Source: Morinoia aosen
Lineage: Eukaryota; Arthropoda; Malacostraca; Amphipoda; Talitridae
Reading direction: 5' to 3'
Length of the DNA: 64,000 nucleotides
NCBI GenBank assembly: GCA_030386875.1
Contig: CM059562.1
Location: forward strand, 69,066,201-69,130,200
Shown piece after piece: positions 53,745-64,000 of the stretch. The notes beneath the pieces were generated by a model. That model was not told where the DNA came from and did not search any database. It saw only the letters and a list, made by a program, of their open reading frames with translations. The first letter of the stretch is position 1. Every line of letters starts with the position of its first letter. Both the position numbers and the translations under genes were made by a program.

Positions 53745-53935
53745 GTTTGTATGTTACAATACATATAAACAGTGCTTCCTCGTGCGGGGGTCGAATCCCC
53801 AGCTCGTCACGACCTCGTCCCCACTGCATGCTCTCTCCCCACCTAAGAGGTTGAAGAGAGGCCAGCAGCAGCAGCAGGGAGCGTAGGCGCGATTTCTGGT
53901 ATACTGAGACGCAGCATCGCTGCCGCATTTAGTAG
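53745..53935. mobile_element. Possible tRNA-derived SINE
   Basis: A GC-rich island contains GGGGGTCGAATCCCC (53777-53791), resembling a tRNA T-arm/B-box, followed by AGCTCGTCACGACCTCG and a CAG run. No clear A-box or full cloverleaf, so not a tRNA gene. Confidence 0.35.
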
Positions 53936-56900
53936 TAAATGCAACCAAGAATATTCTGAACCTGTCACACTAAAATAGTCTACTTTGAGCTTCCATTTTA
54001 ACTTAAAACACGAAGAGTTTCCACAAAAACGTCGCAGAGATCCACAGAAAGACAAGCTATGTCTGCCGATGAATAATAAATAGCTCAAAATCTTTCTTGC
54101 TGACGAAACATATCAATCGGTATCAACTAACCCAGTACAAATTTTTGAATATAATTTTCGCAAATCGAAGCAATTTAAAAAAATACAAGCTTTTCATCAC
54201 ATGTCAGATACTCAGAGGTAAAACGCAAGCACCTAATCGGATGACTGAGTGCTACTGTACATTAGGGTCAAATCGCCAAATCAATAAAACAGCGAGAAAA
54301 TACTTGGAAATAAACTAGTCAAAGAGCTTCAACTACTGCATGTGTATATTGAGGTGATGTTAGGTACACTAAGAAAAGATAGGATGGTTTTGGGTTTAGT
54401 ATAAGTAGTACATGAAGTTAGGATGGTTTGTACTGCATGGGAGATGTTCTGTTCTTTCAAATCTCGAGTGATGCAGTAGCTGAAACTGCCTTGCGCAGCC
54501 ATTCCCACAACAATTCAACAGGCATCTGTCAAACGAACAACGCAACGACTCATGAGATGGTGATTTACTTGAAGATGATGTTGACGCAGCTTACCTACCA
54601 TTATCGTTAGAAAATAGATAAAGAGTGAAAAATTAGTTCATACACTTAAAATCATATAAATAAAATAAGTATACAAGTCTGTCCTATACCGTCCCTGCAG
54701 GCAAAATGCTAGTAAGACTACATTTACAAATTGCAAAAGAATAGCACTGGAGACGTGGCAGAAGAGCTAAGACCTCTCGGGACACCGCCCCATCTAACGT
54801 ATTTGAGAGAGGGACGGTAAAGGAGAGCACTTAATGCAGAGAGGGAAATACATTTACAGACAACATTACTCAGAGAAGCGAGGGAAGGAGCAGCGAACAC
54901 GGCTCGCCTCAACAATCACACGAAGAATGACAATAAAGAGACAGTTGAAGATTCTTGGCTTACTTACACCAAGTAGAATACTACGTACAAGAGCCGCATC
55001 GATCCTTTCCCTTTGGATCGCCTTTGGCTACCAAAAACTTTGACTATGAGTAAAAAAATAACTAACAATTCAGCGGAAATAGGGATGGCTATTATAGCTT
55101 ATTTTTTAATCGTAGTTTTTTGTCAATGAGGAAACTCTCTTGTTCGTATACTGAAGTATTATCACTGTATACTTGGGTTCTAGCTACCTCGCACAACTCG
55201 TGTGTATGCACGCCTTACAGTTATGTAACAGAGAGCAGGGGGAGCAAGACTAACGGCAGCATCGCTCTCACAGCTCTCAAACACGCATAATGTACCCTAC
55301 AAACTCTACAAACAAAATGAACACTTAACATTAATCAAAAGTGGGAACAAATGCTTCTAAGAAGTTTAAATTAGTATTATTTGCTGCCTTCCATACTATT
55401 ATCAACAAGATGTCCATAAAATACAGCAACAATATAAACATCTGGCCATGAATGAGAAAAAAATCTACCATTCATTTGAGCCTCGTCGAGTTAAAAGTGA
55501 AAATAACCCAGGAAAATTATGGCACGATGTACAAAAAGCTCATCTTTTCAAGTAAAATTTTGATGCAAGAAAGAATTGAGGGGTCTACAGACGGATAATA
55601 CATAACAGGGAATTTCTAATTCAACTCAAAAGCATTGGTTGAAATAAATACGAACTGTACGCGTGAATTGGAGTAAGTATAACATCACTATTGAAAAAAG
55701 TACATCGATAGCGCTCTATTTTTCGAAGAAAGGGTTATGATTTATTAGCAAGTAAAAAAACCTAGAGAAATACTTTTCAAAGTTTCATGATAAGATTCTC
55801 ATGTAGGTGGCAAGTTACGACATGTCTCGGCATGATTAAAACGAGTTAATCCTTCATGATGGCAAAACACTTGTTTGAGAGGAAACAGAACCCAAGATAA
55901 CGGTCTCGCATTCATCTCGCGCACTAAGCACGATTTGCTTAGCGTGATGACTGCCAAATATAATAGGAATGCTGAGAAGCAAAATACCTTTTTATCAATC
56001 ATTTGTAATGATTTTTACAACTTAGTGAGATACTTAGCAATGAGTTTCAACTAATCAGCAACTAGCGTGAGAAAAAGATGAACTGCCCACTACGAATATT
56101 AATGATTTACCAACAGAATATACTTTTCAACAATTTAACGAAGCTTCAAACGACAGAGCCAAGAACGCTCATCCTCAATCGAACACAGGGCAAGGATGCC
56201 AGACACGCACGCAATGTGTCACAACAAACACCATGATCATCGAGAGCTGAGTCTGTACTACTGACGCAACCAAAAAGTCCTTTTCATGTAGTGTGATGTG
56301 GGCAAAAATGCACGAGATGCGCGAAGGAAGCGTATACTGGAATAATGAGGACAAGGATGAAGGATGAGGGCACAGACCAAGCCCGTAATATCGAACGATT
56401 ATCTTCGAGAAAAACTGAAACTGAACTGAAATAACTGAACAAAACTGAAATAATTATGAACGGAAAATATCATTTGAATGAAGTCTCAAATATTTAATTG
56501 AAACGATTCTTCAAAGTATAATTGAAAATGTTTTTTTTTATAAATGTCCAATGTTTAGATAGGACGAAGTTACATATAGCCGACAAAAAAACTGAAGGGC
56601 TGTGGTCTGGTTCGAGCAATGAAAGGAAAAGGATACCGTTAAGGCGTCTAATTGTCCTGAAAGGAATTAGGAAGCCTTACACAGGTGAAGGAATAAGGAA
56701 AGGGATTCCTAGCATCAGAAAGGATTAGGGTGGACGCCGTTAATTGGCAGGGAATATGGGAAGGGTGCCTTAGACCGGTAAAGAGTGGAAAGGATGCCTT
56801 ACCGGTATTAGTAACTCAGCCTGGAGCCCTGAGTATTGGATACAGGAGCCTTACTTAACAGGCTTAATATTAGTTACAGTGAGGATTGAGAGTCGTTGAG

Positions 56901-57545
56901 GGAGAAGGAAGCTGTCGTCGGCTGAGGGGGAAGAGTAAATCAATTAGCTGTTTTATTTTTTCGCGTTCTAACCAGATACATTTTATCTACTTTTAAGTCA
57001 GACGTCATTGCTAATTCACAAACGTCTCTACTGTACAGAAAATCAGTGTTCATCTTTCAAATAATACATCGTGAGAACACTGCTACTAAAATGCCTGAGA
57101 ATATTGGAATCAGAATACAGGAGTCATTAGTGACGAATCTTTCGTCAATTTTTATTGAACATGTTTTACCAAATATCTTAAAAAATTACGTTCGCACGAG
57201 CAAAAATTCTACGTTTTTAATTAAATCAGTGTCTGTTGAGGGAGCAATAAGATTGTTGCGTCGGAGACGACGTCTTAGTTGAAGCTTTTAAAAGACAACA
57301 AAAGCAATACGTGAATGGAACTATCACATACCGACCGTATACATTGTTGCGCCGTCTCCATTGCGCAACATCTTTTGCAAGGGACAATAAACAGACCTGG
57401 GACTGTTCCCCCAGAGCAGAGGAGAGCAAAGGGATAGGGGTAAGGATGAGATGAGTTGCTTTTATCAACTGAGGATGTGGGAGGTGGAATAGGATGAAAG
57501 CCAGGATCAAGAGGATTTCTTAAAAGTAATACGAGAGGAAGTGTT
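53936..57545. other. Probable exd 3' UTR or downstream region; no gene called
   Basis: The plus strand is A-rich, consistent with minus-strand transcription. A purine-rich patch at about 56600-56950 has loosely repeated phrases (AAAGGAT, GTGCCTTA, ACCGGTA). Short open frames lack splice sites or homology. Confidence 0.3.
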
Positions 57546-57810
57546 GCTCTTAAGCTAATAAGGGGAAAGGAAGGTGAGGTTTGGGGCCCAGGCTGTGATC
57601 GTATACTGAGGGGCGGCAAAAGACGCCCCGCCTCTTGTAGCGGACACCAGGGGCCTGGCTTCTCTTCTTGATCTCCTGGCCATGCAGAAGCGGCGGCCAG
57701 CAGATAGGTAGAGCGAGACTGGCTCCGGCAATTGGAGAGGCAACTGTCACCGCCAAGGCTCGGAAGCGGTGGTGGCGAGAGGCGGCCCCGGGTTCGTTAC
57801 TGTCAACATC
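57546..57810 (-). other. Isolated GC-rich block, possible retroposon
   Basis: About 260 bp of strongly GC-rich sequence (CCCCGCCTCTTGTAGCGGAC, AAGCGGTGGTGGCGAGAGGC, CCCCGGGTTCG) in AT-rich surroundings. Minus-strand frames 57550-57846 and 57275-57619 are open mainly because stops are rare in GC-rich DNA. Composition suggests an inserted repeat. Confidence 0.35.
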
Positions 57811-60690
57811 ACAATGATGAGAAAAGAGGCAACTTGAAACTATCACTGAAAATTGATCATTTACATACTAGCTTAGAACTGCACAATGCTACAATTAACT
57901 ATGTACAAAACTTCATGCGCAACAGGTGAAATCAAGCTACAATTTGTACTACGAACAATACCACACGATAGCAACATTGAGTTACCGAGATAAGCGAAAA
58001 GTATTGTCACGATGGCCATTAAAAAAAATATTCAAAGAACAAAGAACTGATGATTTTACACACACGCGAGGTATTTATGCTTAGTCTTTGAGCCGCTGTA
58101 TTACTTTCATAGTCAGTATCGCAATTTATTGGGAGGGGGACGGACGAATACGTGTTTGAACTTTCTTGATGAGAAAATGACTCAAAACATTTTGATGCGT
58201 TCCAGTCCGTGCGAATGTTACCCCTTAATGTGACTTGAAAATGCACTTCCTCCGTTAGATCCGTTGAATATGTAGCATTTAGCGGTCATTTCTTGAATGA
58301 AAACTTAAGATATAGAGTTAACTGAAAGACGATGCTCCAACACGACAAACGCATTCGCCACATTTTTTTTTCTTCGCCGCAGACACACATTCCTGGTATT
58401 TCGATTGCTATACCTCTATTATTCTTAAGTGACTAGAATCTCCCTCATTCTTATCGCATACATGCATCTACATTCTCGAGTACCCTTAACACATTTTTTT
58501 CCGTTTCGGATGAAAACCTAAATTACAGATATTCGTTCATTTTTTTTTTCATTCGCATAGAATTAGTTGCTTTCTCTTGAAGATCCATTAAAAACTAAAT
58601 GAGCTAGGCACAGCCATCGATACGATGTCAATATTCCCACATTCTATACCGAATGACTATCCATAAGGCAAACACTTTTTCAGATGTCATTTTAATATTT
58701 GGTTCCGCAGCTTACCATTTCGCCCTTTCATTTCAATTGCATAGCACGTTAATCTTCATACTCTCCAACCGCAAACACTCAGGTCCCATTTCCGCAACTA
58801 GTGCTTATCATTCGATTCTCAAGTAACGAAACATACATTGTCATCACTTTTCACCCCCGTTTGGAATTTTCAATGGGTTTTCTTCTCAAGAGAGACATAA
58901 TTTTGCAAGTAGACAGCGGCCTGGAATATAGAACTATAAAGCGAAAAATGTATAAAAAGCCGCACATATACGGTTGATAGTATAGTATAAATGTATAGCG
59001 GCACATATACGGTCACTCACAGGGGCCTATCGATAAAACAACCGTAGTGGGGTTACATGACGGAAATTGCGCTTAGACGCTAAGGAAATATCTAATTTAT
59101 TAGTGCAGTTAAACTATGGGTTTCTTACAGTTGTATATTAGTTGACTTAGTATATTCCACATTAAAAACAGACAAATACTAAGCAGTATACACAATCAGC
59201 AAAAAGCAAATTGGTCTCCACGGAAGGTAAAACATTTATTAAGTTACATGCAAATGCAATCTACAAACGATGACGGAACTACTTACTCTAACACTGGCTG
59301 GCAGTTAAAATAACTATTTAACGGATAAGGATTTTCCAGTATGCAACGATGTTTTGAACATTGAGTTAAAAAATGTTGACTCATCAAGAAAAACGATCGC
59401 TGAAGTTTGCCAAAGTTGAAGTTTTATTACAACATATTTTCCTAAAAAGCGGTAACCGTAGCACTAACGAGCTCTGGTTATGTTACAGCAGGTGATTGGT
59501 TAATGCATTTACCCTATCCATTTTGCTTTCAAACTTAGTGTTGTTTCGCAGTGGATCTCAAATGAAAGGCTATTCTAGTGGTCTGGGATGCAATGTTCAT
59601 TTATTTTTACCCAAGATCTTTACTCTGTTATTACTTCTACACCAACCTGATATAAGTGAATACAAGACCCTTATAACTTTTTGTAGTAAATTGTACAGGG
59701 CCATGGATGACAATATTTATGAAAAATGTGAACGTAACAGAGATAATCTGAAAGAAAATCGTTCAGTTTAGTAGCAGAAATATAATATACGTACAACAGA
59801 ATGTAAATAACAGACAAATCTAATTTTAAACATTCATTTCAAAAATCGAACATAACTTTAGCAACAACCTGATACATGGATTTAACTAAAGGCGTTCCGG
59901 GTGCGTGATTACACTCCAAAAGCCTTATCAGGTGAAACAAATTAAGCAAGATTTTTGGAATAAGCGAAAAAATGCCAGTGAGTAGGTCTTCATGTCATAG
60001 ATTTGAAAAACGGCACAAACCAGTGAAAATAACAAAACAAAAACACCAAGAACATAAAACCAATTTACAATAAACAATGGAATTAAAACGAATTTCTCCA
60101 GAGGATTTACAAAGTACGCTGGAAGTAATGAGGGAGGAACATGAACAATGCGGATATTACATGTTAAGTATTATTTCTGGTTAGATCAAGATGCTTCACA
60201 AAGATAAAATTGTATAATCCCACTTTCATACGCATAAACATTAACTCTAAAATACGAATATAATAATATAAACAAACACTTCTATCTTCACCAGAATTGA
60301 TCATGCAACTTGCTACGTCAGCGGAATAGAGAAGTCAAGCAAATGGGTAAAGACAGTAAGGTTATTCTCGCTGTTGATGAGAAAAGCTTAGAATCAGTTC
60401 CTTAACTGCACAGCGCGATAGCTTTCAAATGTGCAAGCATTAAATTGAACACTAAAAGCCAAAAGCTACCACATCACAGTTTGAGCAGACTATTCACTAA
60501 CGTATTGAAAGAAACGCATCTTATACAAGCGTTTGTTCATGACACGAATCTAACATAGACGGCCGCATGAACAATCACTACAAGAAAGCATGATGCAGGA
60601 AGCTCTAAATGCTGACTACGAGTACAACATGCAGCAGACGGCGGCTCGTTCACTAACTTGGGGAGGCGAGGCAGAGGGGCTCTCTTTCTG
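57811..60690. other. Probable exd 3' UTR; small transposon-end similarity inside
   Basis: Mostly featureless and AT-rich. At 59595-59660 TTTTTACCCAAGATCTT and CCAACCTGATA match the distal end of the mariner remnant (29500-29540). At 59714-59772 the sequence ACAATATTTATGAAAAA ... GTGAACGTAACAGA is the reverse complement of 28925-28985. Confidence 0.4.
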
Positions 60691-60696
60691 AAGCCC

Positions 60697-60738
60697 CTAG
60701 ACATCGGGGGACTCGGGATGGAGATCATAGCCCAACGC
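60697..60738 (-). CDS. exd: Candidate terminal coding exon of extradenticle
   Basis: On the minus strand an AG at 60739-60740 is followed by ALGYDLHPESPDV and a TAG stop (60699-60697). The exon is phase 0, as needed after the exon ending at 62589. GYD..LH.[ED].SP resembles the C-terminal end of insect Exd. An alternative upstream acceptor with a better pyrimidine tract (CGTTCTTGCAG, exon from 60783) keeps the same frame and adds 15 residues. The short exon is preferred on homology, the long one on splice-site quality. Confidence 0.5.
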   Translation of the reverse strand, partial: ALGYDLHPESPDV

Positions 60739-62588
60739 CTGCCACCCAAACATAAAGTTGTTAACCATATTTAGCATTTGCCACTGCAAGAACGACAATC
60801 GAACGAGCAGGACACGCCCTAAACGACAACGGAGATTGCTGTAATTAACCTACGAAAATATATTTTAACCCCCCTGAAGACTGCACGCTTTCAGCTTGAT
60901 AGTTTATTGTAGTAAATGTTTTTAGACAGCGCATTGCTACTTAGATGGAGCTAGAAAACGAAATAAATAGAACTTCGTTTATCAATGCAGAAGATAAAAA
61001 TCATGTACATGTTTGCACGAACTAACGTTTTGGCAATCGTAGCACAAAACCCTATGAATTGGAAGTGGTAAATTAGTTTCCTGTATGCAACGAAAAACAG
61101 AGAAGCGCGCAGTATGAGCCGATTAATCGGCGATTTTTATTTCGTCAAAACGAATATCCCTTTCAAACGTTAAACACGGCGGGTGAAATTTGGTTAAGAA
61201 AAGAATGCACTTACGAACAGGGGATAAATGTACGGCGTATTTGTTTTAGAAGAAATGAAAAAGAAACGTCCCACGAGGTTAGAGAAGCAAACGAGTATTG
61301 TCATAACCTTGATACTACGCTAAGAAGGATTAGTAGTAATTATCAGTGGAGAAATTTAATTAGATTTTCAGATTACCAACCTTTCCGCTAAATTTAAGTG
61401 ACCATCATAGCAAAACTCAAAGATGTAGTTTGAATTTCAATACACCCAAAATTTCAGTGTCTATGAGCATTGCCCGCTACAACCGTCACCAAGCGATAGG
61501 AAGAGCTTCTTCAAGAAAAAATATGAAATCCAGAGAAATAAACGAAACCAATCGTGCAAGAGCTTGGTTTTATAAAACGCAGCTTTCCTCACGAGGAAAG
61601 GAGAAATGGGTGAAGAAAATGTCTTCACAACTAAACCCTTCGCAACTAGCATTGTTGATTCTACTAAGGGTAGCGAACGATGCCACTGACAACAGACGGC
61701 AGCAGCATCAGCGTACCATGCAGCTTGGCGTTTTTGAACCCTACATACGTATGCCCTGAGGAGCATTAATCACTGAAGGACGATCCCTCTTCAGCGCAGT
61801 TCTCTCAGGTAAAAGTTGAGAATGATTGTGTTTTACGCAAGCTGTTAGCTCATTGTGTCGCTCGACTCGCCTCTTGATTAAGATCAAATGTGCTTCAGAA
61901 TTAAAGATCGGCTAACGCATCACTAATGTAAGTTGTCATGCCGTCATGTAAATACGAGTACTACTACATTCTTTTTGTTCCATGTACAAGATGATTTATT
62001 TTGTTTTCTCTCTCAGCCTAGTAATGAAAAGCAGGCATTAGTGATACTATTGTAGAAATCTAGAAATTGTGACAGCTAATTTTGATAAATTTAATGTGAA
62101 TTATTCGTGTGAGCAAATAAGATAACAATGGAGAGACTAATGTAGGATACTAGCCATCTTCAACCGTATTTAACGTACACAATGTGCATCATGCTGACGC
62201 CAGCAGTGACCGAATAGTAATGAACAGGTCAACACGTTCCAAATCTACTCGTTTAAAAGATCCAGATTTTCAAAGAATAGTGTTATGAAAATCCGCAGTC
62301 CACCATCACTAAAAGATTGGGAAATGAATACAAATTCATAATCTGAAGGTGCAATCTAAAAACCGAAATTCTGCACCATTTCCGTTAGCTACGAGCGTAT
62401 ACTTATACTTGTTATTTGGGACACTCATACTTCATCTTTGGGAGTTAGCCATTGAGAACTCTCCATCCATTAGCGGGAGATACCGGCTCATATATCGCCC
62501 TATTTTTTCAAGTGATATAGAAGAGCAAATGGGACGCTGCAGTTAGTAAAAAAAAAACTCAAAACAAAAAACGAGCGCACGGACTTAC

Positions 62589-62707
62589 CCCGGAGTAGCC
62601 GGAGCCGTTCATGCCCGGCATGCCGTATCCACCCATACTGGACTCGTCCCCAGGGGGTGGAGACATCATGGGTCCGGGCGTCCCGCTCATACTGTAGGGC
62701 GATGCTC
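62589..62707 (-). CDS. exd: Extradenticle (PBC-class TALE homeobox) exon following the homeodomain
   Basis: 119 bases, phase 1 to 0, acceptor CGTTCAGCAG and donor GTAAGT (both on the minus strand). Encodes GASPYSMSGTPGPMMSPPPG followed by a Gly/Met/Ser-rich tail (DESSMGGYGMPGMNGSGYSG). GASPYSM ... PMMSP ... directly follows the homeodomain in insect Exd, where the Gly codon is likewise preceded by Lys-Lys-Ala-Ala. Exd is a nuclear Hox cofactor that binds DNA with Hox proteins and Homothorax. Upstream exons with the PBC and homeodomain should lie past 64000. The longer minus frame (62559-62810) is intron read-through on both sides. Confidence 0.85.
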
Positions 62708-64000
62708 CTGCTGAACGACAACGCATCTTAGTCACTAACATCTCACCGCGTCCAGGGCTACGAGGCCCATCTAGAAAACGAATGTGCATATAATGTAGAC
62801 CATAATTCATTAGTCTTTGCAGAACACCAGAATATTTATGAAAACGTCATAGAATTCATTCAAGTAATAAGACGAAGGGTGAAACAATTCAAAACCCTAG
62901 AACAGCTTACAAAAAAAGGGACTCTTCTTAATTTTTTTCAATTGAAAGAACAATAAAACGTCACCAGTAATTGACAGTGGCAGGTCAAGGTTCAACGCAC
63001 GAGAACGAATATTCAATATCAAAAAAGAATAGCCCTACACCACCTACTAGCATCTACGGATGGAAGGAAAAATTGCCATGATTGAAATTCTGATACTGAA
63101 AAAATACCAGAATACCTTTAAATTATGATACAGAAACCGTACTATTTTTTCAAATAGTACGAAACTACTTCAAAATATTCACCTGACTGGACATTTAGAA
63201 TGTATAATGAGAAGTTGAGCTCAGACCTAATGACCCGAAATTATCAGAAAAAAGTGACCGAGCACTAACAAGTGAAAGCAATCAAGCGAGGAAGAGAAAT
63301 AATTAAGGACGGCGAGTAACCACACTAAAGGAAGGAGGCCTGCAGAGGGCGGAGATTCTTTACTCGCGCATACAATTAAGATGGCAGTAAACACGCCTGA
63401 ACTAACTTGGTAACGAGCGAGCGCGCATTAAAGAGATTTGTGAGCCACGCTAATACCGACATTACAAGACCCGCGAGCAAAGCTTGCATCAGTAAACACA
63501 GTCGTTGTAATTAATTAAAGCGTGTACAATACGAGACACGGTTGGGAATAGCAGCAGCATCATCCTGTCTCACACAGCATCACGTTTTCTAAAGGATTAC
63601 CGGCTCAGAAATTTCGTATTAATTATGCAAACTGGTAATTATTCCAGTAATGATAACCGATCATGATACGCAAGTATGAAGTACAATGAGATACTTCAAA
63701 AGAAGCTCAATTAACTGAGTAGCAAATTTGGAAAAATAGCCATTAGCTGAGATCGTTTAGCAATAAATATCGAAGAAGCAATTTAATCCAAAATGTTAAT
63801 GGGCTAATTAACAAAATTTACACAATAGTTAGTCACTTTCTATTTCTGTAACATAATTACAGAAAAAATTCGACGGTTTCGTTTATAAGCAAGACCATTC
63901 GAAAACGATAAATCTAGAAAAATCGATAACATAAAGAATCTTCAAAATGAGTTGGGCCACCTGATTCATACAATAACTTATCAAAACCCATAGACACTAA
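62708..64000 (-). other. exd intron (towards the homeodomain exon), nothing else seen
   Basis: A-rich plus strand. No second exon or clear repeat within the remaining 1.3 kb. Confidence 0.5.

Noticed and set aside
53777-53791. tRNA gene suggested by GGGGGTCGAATCCCC
   Set aside because: Only a T-arm-like segment is present. No acceptor, D or anticodon arms could be placed, so at most a SINE.
57226-57846. Four overlapping minus-strand ORFs of 62-114 codons
   Set aside because: They lie in a GC-rich block, use competing frames, have Pro/Ser-rich low-complexity translations and no splice sites. More likely a repeat.
61430-61766. 109-codon plus ORF and 101-codon antisense ORF
   Set aside because: Overlapping frames on opposite strands, no family resemblance, no splice or poly(A) context.

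Overview
The window is AT-rich, intron-rich eukaryotic nuclear DNA, almost certainly from an arthropod and probably an insect. The evidence is GT-AG introns, an extradenticle-type (Exd/PBC homeobox) exon, mariner-type transposon remnants, and satellites built from the pentamer CCTAA (TTAGG, the arthropod telomere repeat, on the other strand). I cannot name a species. No bacterial operons, CRISPR arrays or phage genes are present.

The backbone is one large plus-strand gene at about 9.93-51.45 kb. I reconstruct it as 23 phase-compatible coding exons encoding about 1,269 residues. The N-terminus (RFNEEVGCAPAPTAYDPK) and C-terminus (SLLGHQNHKQKIQHVVKLK, then a KEN motif) identify it as HMMR/RHAMM, the hyaluronan-mediated motility receptor family: a long coiled-coil, spindle- and centrosome-associated protein. 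One further exon near 19.1 kb may be an in-frame cassette.

Left of HMMR (1-9.9 kb) are a possible minus-strand exon that runs off the left edge (15-150), two diverged tandem duplications, and the 3' terminal exon of an unrecognised plus-strand gene (5227-5529). That exon encodes eight tandem copies of an Arg-Glu hexapeptide whose codons vary while the residues do not. A poly(A) signal follows at 5550.

HMMR introns hold most of the odd DNA. Intron 1 has two families of fold-back elements. Intron 5 (about 11.5 kb) holds two 30-bp minisatellite blocks separated by 3.9 kb of nested palindromes, a deleted mariner-like element, a roughly 4-kb pentamer-phased satellite block, and an A-rich tract. 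Later introns carry a MITE, a mariner pseudogene, 28-bp and 36-bp minisatellites, a TIR element with a 6-bp target duplication, LINE fragments, and at least six same-orientation copies of an unnamed interspersed repeat.

Right of HMMR (51.5-64 kb), the plus strand turns from T-rich to A-rich, as expected over a minus-strand transcription unit. A well-supported minus-strand exon at 62589-62707 encodes the segment following the homeodomain of Exd. A probable terminal exon ends at a stop at 60697. HMMR and exd are therefore tail to tail, and the exd homeodomain exons should lie beyond position 64000.
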